From positions 4,594,501 to 4,658,500 of the forward strand of contig NC_056039.1 of the NCBI RefSeq assembly GCF_004379255.2: a DNA stretch of 64,000 bases. Reading direction: 5' to 3'. This document shows positions 1 through 11,142 of the stretch, piece by piece (the stretch's first letter is position 1; each line of letters starts with the position of its first letter). The stretch comes from Salvia splendens (taxonomy: Eukaryota; Streptophyta; Magnoliopsida; Lamiales; Lamiaceae). The notes under the pieces were generated by a model. It did no database searches and had not been told where the DNA came from. It saw nothing but the letters and a program-made list of their open reading frames with translations. Position numbers and translations under genes: made by a program.

Positions 1-105
1 TTTTGTCTAGGTGTGTTTTGTCTGTCTATGTGCGTGTCGTCTCTTACAAATGTTACTGAGGTATCTTGTTCTTCGAAGGCTGATCCCCTTCTTAGAACAT
101 ATACA

Positions 106-375
106 AGCCAACGATTGTGAGTCAAAGCTTCTAAAGAGGATACAAGACCACAATTCAGCTTAAACAAGCAGTTCGTCTAAAACGAGCTGCAATAAGCCAA
201 CGATTGTGAGTCAAAGCTTCTAAAGAGGATACAAGACCACAATTCAGCTTAAACAAGCAGTTCGTCTGAAACGAACTGCAATAAGCCAACGATTGTGAAG
301 TCCAAGCTTCTAAAGAGGATACAAGACCACAATTCAGCTTAAGAATCAAGCACTTCGTCTGAAACGAACTGCAAC
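106..375 (+). repeat. Minisatellite, about 89-bp unit, three copies
   Basis: Three near-identical copies start at 106, 195 and 284, each beginning AGCCAACGATTGTGA and ending near GAACTGCAATA. The same unit occurs about twice in E2 and once in E3, so its copy number varies among elements of the family. No coding role is visible. The minus-strand open frame across it is just the repeat. Confidence 0.85.
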
Positions 376-585
376 AAAAGTCCGATTCACGCGATAAAAC
401 TTGCCTGAATTAGGACAAGGGAAAGTCCGATCCACGCGATAAAACTCGCCGAATTAGGACAAGGGAAAGTCCGATCCCCAAATTAGGACAACGGAAAGTC
501 CGATCCGAGCGATAAAACTCGCCAAATTAGGACACAAACCAAGTCCGGTCAAAGAAGAGTTCACTTCATCAGACCGAGGACAAAC
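376..585 (+). repeat. Short tandem repeats of the E1 spacer
   Basis: Several imperfect copies of a unit containing GGGAAAGTCCGATCCACG and GATAAAACTCGCC lie here, followed by one copy of a unit containing GTCCGGTCAAAGAAGAG. Both units recur, in reverse complement, in the spacers of the other two Tat copies. Confidence 0.75.
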
Positions 586-651
586 ATCAACTTACCCCGT
601 ACCTTTATCCAGAATGCCGAAGTGATTCACTTCGCTTTTCGGGGGGGGTAG

Positions 652-1321
652 TGATGGAGTACGTACTAAACAAGCCCAACAGCAGTAAAGCCCATCAGCC
701 TAAAGCCCAAGAAAGAGTATCAGTTCGGCATGACTAAAGAGTATCAGAGTTCAGTTCGGCACGACCAAAGAGTTCGGCCCCAGCCTACAGCTCGGTAAAA
801 GCCAACCAATCAAACTCTGCTCTCAGGTCGGCATCAAGCTCTACTCTCAGATCGGCAAAAGCTGCTCGGCAATAATTCAGCAGTTCGGTCTCAGTATTCG
901 ACCGAACTAGGAGATAGTGGACTCATGCAGGATTTCCACCTCCACTACACCCACGATCTATTTAGTGGTGTCAAGCAGTCTTTAACTCATGCAGGATAGT
1001 GGACCCATGCAAGATCGCCACGATCTCCACGACATCCACTGCCTAGTAAATAGTGCTGCATGCCACGATCTTGGTTCAATGTATAAATAGAACCTAGATC
1101 AGATAGATAGAAAAAAGTTCTGTTAAGCTCTCTAGAGATAAAATATCAAATAGCAAGTCTGTATTGTAAGCTGTAGAAAACAGATCAAGCAATACAACTC
1201 TGCCCTCTTTTCTTCCCGTGGACGTAGATTTACCTCAGTAAATCGAACCACGTAAATCTCTGTGTCGTGATCTTTATTCTCTACCAGCATTTACTAACAT
1301 CAGAAATTCGCGGATTCATCA
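652..1321 (+). repeat. 3' LTR of E1
   Basis: The LTR is 670 bp and is bounded by TGATGGAG and GATTCATCA, the same TGATG/CATCA ends seen in the LTRs of the complete copy. It holds a TATA box and the U5-like segment CCCGTGGACGTAG followed by CGAACCACGTAAATC at 1215-1258. It is homologous over its length to the reverse complement of 12475-13215 and 57574-58197, but with a different arrangement of the internal duplicated segments. Confidence 0.88.
1082..1089 (+). promoter_or_regulatory. TATA box in the E1 LTR
   Basis: TATAAATA lies 430 bp into the LTR and is preceded by CAAT. The other family LTRs have a similar motif at the equivalent place (minus strand near 12710 and 23070), so this is the likely start of the element's RNA. 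Confidence 0.6.
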
Positions 1322-1326
1322 TGAAT

Positions 1327-2738
1327 CATCCTTTAATGGAGTAGTCATTTATTTGCTTCTCCTTAATAGTAATATATACATAAATCTCTAACCATTTACC
1401 TGACGATTGCTCAAAACGTGAGCAATTTTTCTTTCAAAAATTAAATGCTGGTTAAATTAGATAGATAAGTTCTTTTTGGGGAAGGATGGATGAATATCAG
1501 AAAGTTGGCATGATTTATAGACTATATAGACTATAGTAGTAGAACACAAAGGCCAATCTAGAGTTGCATGAAAACACCAATTTTGGTGCATTCTCACTCC
1601 AAAGCGTACACTAATTTTTCAACACGAAATGGTGCTTTATTCTTTTCTTTTATTAGTATTGTTTTTTATTTTTAATTTTAACTTTAATTCTAATTTTTAA
1701 TTCTAATTTTATCTATAAATATCACTTCTCCGGCTTTAATTCACATCCAAATTCTATTATTCTCCAACTTATCTCTATGATTTTATTTTAATTAGTTATT
1801 TTTTTTATTTTAATTCTATTCTTTTTATTTACTATTTATAAACTAATGTAATTGGAAGATGTAAAAAATAAGAAATACTAAGAAATATGAAAAGTAGGCG
1901 AATATCATAGTGCTAAAAAAATACATTTATAAGTGTTTAAAATCGTATGAATAGTGTACTGCTCAAGGGTCGTGGATACTCTTCTTAAATTGCAGCAACT
2001 TAGTGACTAAGGATTGTGAATGCTCTTAAATCTCAGCAACTTTTGATTAAAAAATTGCAATGAGTTTCTTGATTATGATGTAATGTACACATTGTTTCTA
2101 TTTCAAATACAAGTGAGATGTGAGATAACTCAAACTATTAATTTGATTTGTGTTTGTTCAGATAACCTACCTATTTCCTTTCATCAGTTGGGTTTCCAGT
2201 TTCTACCTAAACGTCAAATACAAAATTATATTATTACTACTAATACTTGTCTATAGTGTGTCGTAGCATGATTATATTTTCTTTCGTTCAAATTAGTGGA
2301 TAAGTCTCTCTTCCTCTATTCAAAAGTAAACAAAAATAAGACATCTGTCCAAAATTTACACTCTATCACACACTCATTATTAATTTACGTAGAAATGATT
2401 TAATGTATTTGTACTTTGTATTCTAACACTAACACCTATTGATAAGGTAATCATGTACCAAATATCAAAATATCTATGTAAATTGATGATTCATTTTACA
2501 ATCATATAGTAGCAAATTCGTGCTATTTTTTGTTCAAACCTCTCTATATATTTGCCATGAAACTCTTTTTTGTTCTTAGTAAAGAGCGGCATATGTTGAG
2601 AATGAACAACGTTGTTAACTACAACGAAAACAAACTAAAAAACATGAAACTTATTCAGAATCACAACATTGAATTTCTCACTAAATCTTCTATCTACTCA
2701 CCTGTTATGCTCAAGATGTCTTATCATATTCAACAACA
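1327..2738. other. Intergenic, AT-rich, no gene seen
   Basis: This stretch is strongly AT-rich and has no convincing reading frame. It holds a small palindrome, CACCAATTTTGGTG, near 1578. It includes the 3' flank of the ALP1-like gene. I could not define transposon ends in it. Confidence 0.6.
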
Positions 2739-5700
2739 CTACCTCCCACTCAAATACCTACACACCTTATCCCTAGCAACGGAGCCCGTTTTATCGACTG
2801 CTTCGCAGATCTCTGGCCCATATCCAGCATCATGCACGAGATCTGAGGGAAACTCCAACAAATCCTCATCCTTCTCCATGTCTATGATGATGTTGTGAAG
2901 AATGCAGCACACAGTTATCAGCCTCGGAAGCCTGTGCTTATCCGGCCTCCACAGATCGCCTTTCATCATCTTCCATACCTCCTTCAGCTTCGCCAGCGCC
3001 TTATACGCGACAAAATGAGTTGCAAGAAGGCGCTCGTTGAAGTCTGCCTTCGTGTCATTGATCCGGCTCCCTTGATAAGGAGTGAGGAGCCACGGAAGCA
3101 AGGGATAACCCGTGTCGCCTACTATGTACTCCCTTAACTCTGTGTCTTCAGAGACGAACATCTTGGGGCCGTTGAGCTTCTCGCCTCTCTGGCATTGCTT
3201 GAAGAGGCTTGAGCTCTGGAGAACCGAGGGAGCATTCATCTTTCCCGGCCATCCAGTGATGATGCTCCGGAATTTGAGATCAGGGTCGACCACGGCCTGT
3301 AGGATCATGCTGTGTTTCCCCCTGGAGTCGAGCCAGCTGTCCGCCTCCGGGTCGGAGGAGGTTAGTAGCATTGTGATGTGAGTTGTGGCGATTGCGCCGC
3401 AGCAATTGGGAAGCCCTCTGATTTTCTCAAACTCGCACTTGATCTCCGAGAGCTCCTCTTCTGTGGAGGGCCAACTGAGGTGGCGGAGCCCCTTGTCTTC
3501 GATGGCCTCCACAAAGCGCCACGTTGCTTGGGAGACGGTGGAGTGGTGGGCCCCGAAGGAGTCCCCAATGGTGATGAGGGAGTTGCCAGAGCTGAGCCTT
3601 GTCAGAGCCAAGGCTACCTGATCGTGCAGTGACATAGGATTGCCATTTATGAAGGCGAAATGTGTTTTGGACATCATGTGCTCCTTTACTAAGGAACATA
3701 TGTAGTTAAATGTTTTTCTAGACATAGCAAAAGTCGACTTGAAGGGGTCCAACGTCCCCGTCATCGATGGATTTCCTGTAGAACAGATAAATGGCATTAT
3801 CAATCTGACAAATACTGCTAAGGGAAGCAATGCATCAAGAAAGTGAAAAGGCATAGGTACCAAAAGAAAGTGAAAATGCTCAACAACTTCCAGGCCATTT
3901 TCTGACTACTTCAGATGACCAAAACCCAACATTATGGTTACCAAAAGAAAGCTATCGTCGAGAGATTTCCAATTTTCTAAACCTTGTAAAGTTCGTGTAT
4001 TATCTGACCATAGTCTGTGTAACCATAAAGTGAATATGTTGGTCCGTTTGAGCTGATTGATCTATATGTTGTGGACTAGTAAACTTTTCTTAGTTTAATC
4101 AGAAGAAAACGAGCAAATAAGCCATTGCATCTCTTGTTTGTCTAAGCAAAAAAACCACAAAAATAGATGACAGTCGACTGCCAACCGCCAGAGAAAGGAG
4201 CCAGCAGGTAGCATTCCGATATATAGATATAGTATCGCCACGAATAGCACTCCAGACTAAATATCAAGCATTTGGTTAAAGCACAACACTCTCTTTACTA
4301 CAAGGAAGCAGAATACAAGAAAAACATTTCAAGAAACTTCCTAGTGTTACTTATCTTCAGATCTTTCAAGAAGACAATGTTCTCAGTTTACCTTTACCAA
4401 TAAATGTGAATCATACATCAAAATATGTCTACGGAGACATAACATTTTCATAACATAGAGGTACACTACCTTAATCAAGGGCAAAAGTTTAAACAGTAGT
4501 AGTTTAGAATCACCGTGATTGAATGGTATAAAATGAAGCCATAAAAATACTGTACACTTCTAACAAATCAGAAGAGACAGTTTTCCAAGATAACAACGAA
4601 CTTCAAACTAATCCAAGCTCTTTTACTTGCAACATTCTATAGCATATGGATATGGTATCTCTCCTAGATGCCAACAAAAATATAAACTCGATGCTAATAT
4701 TGACAAGTAAAAATCAGTAGCTACCTTTGACATAAATCCATTGAAAAAAAATGCAAACAGTTTTGTATCCCAGCGTTTAAAAAAAAACAAAAAAAAAACA
4801 AACGATAGAAAAGACACAAAGAAACAGAACCAACACATTAGAACTAATAAAAAAATGCAAACATTTCTTCAATGCATATTTTTTGGGACTTTTGGAAGTG
4901 ACAGACACTGTAACATCCTTCCTCTGGTGATGTTTGGCAAAAAACCTCATATATCAAACAAGGAACTTCTTTAAGACAAAAATGGCCCAAGTATGTAAAA
5001 TAGAACTCACTAGTATCTGCATATCCGAGAAACTTGTATAATGAGGAATCGACTCAAATGTTTTCTCAACACCAAAAGATCAGATCATGCACAGCTTAAT
5101 CAAACAACTACATAATCAGAAATGCAGTTTCTCTATCATGGTTTTCGGTCAAGAACACTAACACTATCATGAGACTAAGAAATGATGATGCATTTCCAGC
5201 AGAAAACATGAGACTAAGAAATCCTCTCAACTCTGTTTCACTACAAAAAAAAGGAAACTGAAAAGACTTACTTCCTTGTTAAGCACACCACTATATATAT
5301 TGACAAATTTCCTTGCTGAATTCACAAATGCATCAAACATTGTCATCGGAATTAAATCTTTTTAATCATCATAAATCAGAGAACTTGACATACAATCTAC
5401 CAACATAAATTCACTTCTGCATTTACTGACTCTCACCACATTTCCTACTGTCACAAGGCAAATAAAACACACAAACATCTAGCCGTGATCCAAAATTTAC
5501 AAACAGAAAAAAGTAAAATTAGGGATCCTACTTGAACATATTAATCTGCCATCAACAAACTGTCAAGAACAACATCAAGCTCAAAACAAAGATTCCAATG
5601 GAGCAATCCAGTAAGTATAACACCCCCATCAAAACATAAGGTGATCAACAATTCCAACATCATAAAGATTCAAACTTTAAACATCAAATCAAATGAAAAA

Positions 5701-5858
5701 ATAGAACATTAAGAATCGTTACCCTTAATTTTCTTGGACAAAACATCCCACCATTCAGCAAAACCCTCTTGAGAAGAAGACCCAGAAGCCAAAGATTTAC
5801 TATCTTCGTCTTGATTCTCAACTCTCCTCTTCTTCCTACCTCCTCTCAAAGGCGCCAT
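2739..5858 (-). CDS. ALP1-like: ALP1-like protein (domesticated PIF/Harbinger transposase)
   Basis: Two coding exons are inferred: 5858-5723 and 3775-2739. They join in frame (G completed across a GT-AG intron of 1,947 bp) to give about 390 residues, close to the length of Arabidopsis ALP1. Exon 1 encodes a basic start, MAPLRGGRKKRR, and an acidic/serine stretch. Exon 2 is a DDE_Tnp_4/HARBI1-type nuclease fold with the family motifs NCCGAIATTHI, LQAVVDPD, GWPG, VGDTGYPLLPWLLTPYQG and CCILHNIIIDM. The first catalytic Asp is Ala (GAIATTHI) and the Glu expected in the ERAFG-like helix is missing (AYKALAKLKEVW), while the middle Asp (GDTG) is kept. Arabidopsis ALP1 is known as a chromatin factor linked to Polycomb repressive complex 2. 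Loss of the triad with an intact frame favours a host gene over a mobile transposase. A longer open frame runs from 3863 into the intron, and I reject that start. Confidence 0.85.
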
Positions 5859-6412
5859 CACTCTATACTAGCAAAACCCAATTCAATCAAATACCCAAAA
5901 TACCCCGGCAATTCGAGATACAAACTGCAAGAATTAAAGGAAAACTGTGTTACAATTCAAAAAAAAGCAGGCACCCATTTGTGATAAATATGCCACAGAC
6001 ATCAAATGATCATGAACAAGCCATAAAAAGCAAAGAGCATGCAACTAGTACAGAAAAACATGTATCTCTCTACACATAAGTATGTTTATAGGGTATTAGG
6101 CGGTGCAGGGTGTTTTAGTAGCATGCAAATTGAAGAGATTCTCATAGAGGAGCAGAAGTGCAGGTGCTTTGCAGGGAAAGGTTTGAGGAAATTGAATAAA
6201 GACATGATTTTTAGGGTTGGCGTGGAGTTTTAAGGCAACGTGCAAAGACAAAATGGCATACACGGCTACTGCTTGAGGCTGTAAACAAATCTTACATGTG
6301 TTCTGACTCTCAGCCGAGATAGAGAGAAGAGAGGCAAAATTCTATTTTTGTGAATGCATGTTAACTTAATTCCAATTTAATGAAGAGCAATAGATGAATT
6401 CCCGCACAGTGA
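5859..6412. other. Upstream region of the ALP1-like gene
   Basis: No gene is seen. This is the presumed 5' leader and promoter of the minus-strand ALP1-like gene, squeezed between its start codon and the Mutator-like element. I see no confident TATA box. The small open frame at 6039-6233 has no recognisable feature. Confidence 0.5.
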
Positions 6413-6625
6413 GTGACGCATAACATTTGTGCGTCGTTATTAATGAAACGCACAAATGTTATGCGTCTTTACTGAAAGACGCACAAATAATATGCGTCTA
6501 TAAAAAACGACGCATATAGATTATGCGTCGATAAACGACGCATAACTGTTATGCGTCGTTGCTAAAAGACGCACAATATATATGCGTCTTTCAGTAAAGA
6601 CGTATATTATTTGTGCGTCGTTAAA
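6413..6625. repeat. Left terminal palindrome array of the Mutator-like element
   Basis: About 14 alternating GACGCA/TGCGTC motifs are spaced 8-20 bp apart. Each pair can fold into a short hairpin such as GACGCATAACTGTTATGCGTC (core GACGCATAA/TTATGCGTC). It is the inverted counterpart of 10994-11142. Confidence 0.85.
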
Positions 6626-7071
6626 TCGGGATTAAGAGGGCAGAATGCTCGTAATTGACAGACGACGCAGCGAGCAGCGAAGGAGGGGCGATTTCAGCGA
6701 CGATTTCCGGCGATTTGAGGCGTTTTCCGACAGATTTCAACCAAATACCAAACATATTTCGGTAATTATTCATCCATTTGGCTACATAAATCAATAATTG
6801 CTGAAGTTATGGAGGTTTTCCCTAATTTAGTAAAGTTAGGGTTTGTATGAAATTGCTCAATTTACGGACGATTTCTGTTAGTGTGTTGCTTATTTGTGTT
6901 GTTTTGTTGCGTATTTGTGTGTTTCACATGAATTTAGGGTCAATTGTAGAAGTAAGTGGTTCAATTGAAATTATATACACAAAGTGCAGAAAATAGATAT
7001 ATTCTTGTGCAAAAATGTGAAAATTTTAGTTATCTTATGCTATTATATGTTGGGTGAATGTTTTGAAGTAG

Positions 7072-8995
7072 ATGGCATCTGCAAGTTCTGAACAACAGTT
7101 ATGTTATGGACCTGAGGATCCATCCGTACTGTTTCATCAAAACGAACATATTTCAGCCTCATTGTTGGCGAATGGCACAACAAATGTGTTGAGAGTTCGT
7201 AGGACGGAGAGTAAGGTTTGGGCACTGCCAATACATGAAGATGTGATGCATTGGCTTGATGTTTGGGGGTTCAGAGGTGTGATTGAATGTGGAAGGCCAA
7301 GAAGGATGGACAATGACCTAATAACTGCATTGATCGAGCGATGGAGGCCTGAGACCCACTGTTTCCACCTTCCAGTTGGTGAGGTAACCGTAACCTTACA
7401 GGATGTGCAAAACCTGTGGGGTTTGAGAGCAGCCGGTCGTGTTTTCACTGGCTGTGACTACCCTATTGGATATGAAGATTGGCCCAGCAAGTGTAGAGAT
7501 GTGTTGGGATGGATACCTGACGCAGAAACAGAAACGAAGCACGGTGGGTTGTTGATGACGTCTCTGATCAACCAAGCGACTATGCCGTTGGGTGATGGGC
7601 TGCATGAGTATGCATACGTCCAAAGAGCACGTATACATGCTCTAATCTTGTTAGGGGGGCTTATTTTACCGGACACTACCGGGTGCAAGGTCCCCTTTAT
7701 GTGGATAAATGCCTTTGACGATCCGGAAGACGTGGCTAATATCAGTTGGGGTAGTGCTGCTTTAGCATACCTGTATCATTATTTGTGCGAAGCTTCTGTA
7801 GGCAGACAGAGAAGAGATGTGGGTGGCCCTATGGTTCTCTTGCAGCTGTGGGCGTGGGAAAGAATGCCTACATTGAGGCCAGCCTTCTTGATATCGCCTA
7901 CGCACACGCCGTATACCCCGTGTGGAGCCAAGTAATATTTTTTTTAAGTAACGTACTTAATTATGTATTTTTTTGGGTAACTTTTGATATTAATATTCCG
8001 TGTAGGTGGCACGGAGTTACTGAAATTGGAAATGCGCCCCAACATTCAGTAGCTCATTATCGTGATCAGTTATCATTGATTCGTCCGGGCCAGGTGAAAT
8101 TTATTTTTGTTAGCTTAGCTAATGAATTAATCTAGTATGAAATTAATTGTGTGAATGATATTATGTTTTTGTAGTTTCTGTGGACACCATATACAGATTG
8201 TATCCTGCCCGATTACTGCATTGATTCGACCACATCCTACTTGTGCGACACATATTTGGTGTGCTGGTCATTTGTCGAGGCACACGAGGCTGGACGCGTT
8301 TGCCGACAATTCAACCGCTACCAGCGTATTCCTCAGTATTGTGATAGGATGCTACATAATGCCGGACATCTGTCTAAAAGTCACCGCCGTGGGAGGAAGG
8401 GCGCCGATTGGGCTAAGGTACATAAATTCTACATTGAAGAATGGGATTTGAGACACCACAGGTTCCAAGCAAATTTTGATCATGCCACGATGACCATGGA
8501 TGGTAGCATTAATCCGGGCTATATGGCGTGGTTCAATAGGATCACAGTGTCGTACCTAGTTCAACCTGCGACACAGTCAACGGTTGGGATGAACGAGTCA
8601 GCATCTTCTATGATGAAATTGGTATGTTATGTTTTTTTATATTATAATGTATTTAGTTTGAAGTTTGTATAGATTGATTGTAATGATTTTGTATTTGTGC
8701 TATCTAGGTCGAGACCATTCAGGGGATATGGCATTTGACCTCTGAACACGACACAGACCCTCGATTACGGCAGATTCGTGCAATGGCTGCTGAGGCGCTT
8801 CGTACGACGGACCATACTGATGTGATGGAGTATCCAACATCGCAACGGCGAAATGTGGTCATGCCGCCACGCCCACCAACTTCTCTTCGTCATGGACTGC
8901 CGGGTGTCCGGACGGGAGGACACGGGATTACACGACAGCATAGGTTGTCGCAGCAGCAACCGCCGCAACCTGATTATGCGGTACCAGAGCCCTAG
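7072..8995 (+). CDS. Plant mobile domain (PMD) protein, transposon-borne
   Basis: Four exons are inferred: 7072-7931, 8006-8093, 8175-8621 and 8708-8995. All introns are GT-AG and the frame is continuous, giving about 560 residues. Visible PMD hallmarks are the segment CFHLPVGEVTVTLQDVQNLW followed by GLRAAGR, a hydrophobic block with ALILLGGLILPD, and SWGSAALAYLYHYLC. Exon 3 continues the fold (FLWTPYTD, AGRVCRQFNRYQ). The C-terminal exon is Arg/Pro/Gln-rich. This is the aminotransferase-like mobile-domain family related to MAIN/MAIL1, which is often carried by Mutator and gypsy elements. Its molecular function is not established. The gene ends two bases before the truncated 3' end of mudrA on the other strand, so its own C-terminus may also have been cut. 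Confidence 0.82.
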
Positions 8996-10721
8996 GTAGT
9001 ACTTCTCATCTATGAGGTCCATCATAACATGACCTCTGTCTCTAGCAACCGCACAAGCATGCGAACAAGGGATTCTCCACATCTGCCACTTACCACAACT
9101 GCAACTCGATTCCAAATACCTGACTATTTGAACATTGTTGCCCTTTGACACTCCTTTTACGATTCTTCCTCGAGTTCGGACATGGTACTTCCCAACATCT
9201 CGGTCAATGACAGTGACGTAATGTTTTCGCCCCTTTGAGTCATTCTTAGCAAGTTTGTCCCTCGCCCATGGGGTTAATTCACCTTCGGTGTGTTCGATTG
9301 TTGTCTTCTTCTCCACCCACCATTTCACCGTCCTCCAAAATGTCAAATCAACCAACGCTCTAATCGGCAACTCTCTCACACCCCTCAAGACGTTATTGTA
9401 GCACTCTGACATGTTTGTTGTGGCCACCCCCCACCTAAGTCCACCATCGTAGCACAGTGACCAACATTCTTTTGTAATCCTATTTAACATTCGAACCGCA
9501 CCACTGTTGACATCATATAGTGCTCGACGTCTTCTGGCAAATTTACGTTCCTGAGAACTTACCCCCAACTTCCATATAATGGCCTTCATATAATGAACCC
9601 CCAACTTACCCCCAAATTTACATTCGAACCGCACCACTGTTGACATCATATAATGAACTTACCCCCAACTTCCATATAGTGCTCGACCTTTGTGTAACCG
9701 AAACCTCCCACTTACATTCCCTCGCCTTTTCAGCGTCGGTGGTGCTGATGATGCCTGCCCCTGTTACTGTCGTTCCTGCTGGAAATTTGCATACAGCATG
9801 CCACCTTCTTAGTTTGCTCTCGACAACCTTAAACTGTTTTTCATTCCACAAACTCCACATAGTAATAGCAGTCTTCACGTGTAGCTTGGAATCGAATTTT
9901 GTTCCCAACACAATCCGATGCGGCTCATTCTCATTCCAATACAAAAGGCTGTGTTCATTACCACCCACATCATCCGATACTCCAGAAGGACGACTTGGTA
10001 ATTCACGAAAGAATCTAAACCCACTAGGATTGTATTCCGGAAGTGGTTGTTCACCTTGCATAACAGGTTTACATGGTACTATCTCATCATCAGAACTAGC
10101 ACCGACATCATCAGCACCATCACCATCACTGAGATCGGGGTCTGCCTCTGTCTCAGATAGTGGCCTTGGCTCAGCAAGATCATCTGCAGCATCGACCTCA
10201 TCATTCAATCCAACCCCAACATCAGCAACATCTACAACATCTACAACATCTCGCTGCTCATTCATACTACGATCAAAGCTCATTTGGTCCACCCTCGCAG
10301 ATGAACCAATACCACAGTCAAAACTCATTTGTTCAAACCTCGCAGATGCTCCAATACCATAATCAACAACTGGTGGGATTTCTTCACTCCTCACAGGTGA
10401 ATACTCAACAAATAATTCAATACACCCACTTGAATTTTGAGCATTGTTGAACATAAACATTACACTATCATCATTGCGAATCACAGAACATGTATAACTC
10501 ATACCGGAACCATAGACTATACATTGTCTCCATAATAATTCAATTGTGTGTTGGTTCATATCTATTCCCATTGCATCACAAATCATTGCTACCAACTCAT
10601 AATAGGAAACACCTGAATTTAATATAATGGAGCTCCTCGCACGAGGTGGGTCATAACCAATACTCATATGTGGTAGTTGAACTACTCTACCACCCCAATA
10701 CAAACTCACAAATACTTGCAT
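8996..10721 (-). pseudogene. mudrA-type transposase, catalytic domain deleted
   Basis: The start at 10721 gives MQVFVSLYWGGRVV, a typical MURA N-terminus (an in-frame upstream Met lies at 10766). An acidic linker follows, then a MuDR-type domain (LGTKFDSKLHVKTAITMW). Downstream, near 9530-8998, are residues of the region after the catalytic core (ALYDVNSGAVRMLNRI, TNMSECYNNVLRGVRELP) and a SWIM zinc finger, CSCGKWQMWRIPCSHACA. The MULE DDE core that should lie between them is missing. At the join (9490-9700) short segments are duplicated and shuffled, breaking the frame. The C-terminus is also truncated next to the PMD stop. This copy cannot encode an active transposase. Confidence 0.8.
9490..9700. 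repeat. Scrambled duplications at the mudrA deletion join
   Basis: The string CGAACCGCACCACTGTTGAC occurs at about 9491 and again at about 9624. ACTTACCCCCAACTTCCATA occurs at about 9557 and 9657. A third partial copy, AACTTACCCCCAAATTTAC, lies between them. This mosaic sits exactly where the catalytic domain of mudrA is missing and looks like templated filler from interrupted gap repair. Confidence 0.75.
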
Positions 10722-10993
10722 GATTTCTGCATCAAAAACATATAAACCAACGACAATTAAGGACATTTTTCCTACAAGCCCTAATTTGTATAAATTGGGT
10801 CAAACTAACAAATGAAAGCGCAATAAACATGAATAATGTCGAATGTAGCTAAATTGATTAACAAATTACCGGATCTTATGGAGAAATCGCCGGAAATCGC
10901 CTGAAAACGCCGGAAATCGCCGAGAGAGGAAATGAAAGTGTGTGAATGTTCGTTCTGTGATCTGTGTCTGCCTGGAGGGGGTTAAAACCCGAC

Positions 10994-11142
10994 TTAACGA
11001 CGCATAATGTTTGTGCGTCGTTCAATAGCGACGCACAACCCTTATGCGTTGTTAAGCGACGCATAATCTTTGTGCGTCATTAATAAACGACGCATAAGGA
11101 TTGTGCGTCATTAATAAACGACGCACAAACATTATGCGTCAC
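10994..11142. repeat. Right terminal palindrome array of the Mutator-like element
   Basis: Alternating GACGCA/TGCGTC motifs, as at the left end, finish in TTATGCGTCAC. The outer 30 bases are a near-perfect inverted match to the left end. The mudrA reading frame begins about 270 bp inside. Confidence 0.85.

Larger units (their letters stand above)
1..1321 (+). mobile_element. Tat-type Ty3/gypsy LTR element E1, 3' part
   Basis: The window opens inside the element, in the spacer that follows pol in this family. The spacer repeats match, in reverse complement, those of the two other copies at 16550-17105 and 61521-62055. They run straight into the polypurine tract (TTTTCGGGGGGGGTAG, ending at 651) and then the 3' LTR. 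The 3-kb antisense gene found at this place in the other two copies is absent, so E1 is a deletion derivative or a short subfamily. The five bases after the LTR are TGAAT. The matching duplication would lie before the window, so the insertion cannot be checked. Confidence 0.88.
6413..11142. mobile_element. Mutator-like element with palindrome-array ends and a PMD gene
   Basis: The ends read GTGACGCATAA on the left and TTATGCGTCAC on the right. Inward from each, the inverted repeat continues as alternating GACGCA and TGCGTC motifs for about 150-210 bp. Inside lie a plant-mobile-domain gene on the + strand and a broken mudrA on the minus strand, arranged convergently. No clean 9-bp target duplication is visible (GCACAGTGA on the left, CCCCTCTAG on the right), so the exact ends are uncertain by several bases. 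The damaged transposase suggests a non-autonomous copy. Confidence 0.8.

Noticed and set aside
3776..3863. Upstream part of the long minus-strand frame giving MVPMPFHFLDALLPLAVF as the start of the ALP1-like protein
   Set aside because: It is the translated 3' end of an intron. A good acceptor TTCTACAG lies at 3776-3783 and an upstream exon at 5858-5723 gives the conserved family start MAPLRGG in the right phase.
6404..6412. Nine-base target duplication for the palindrome-ended Mutator-like element
   Set aside because: GCACAGTGA on the left and CCCCTCTAG on the right do not match. A loose match of TAGATGAAT with TAGAATGAAT further out is too imperfect to use.
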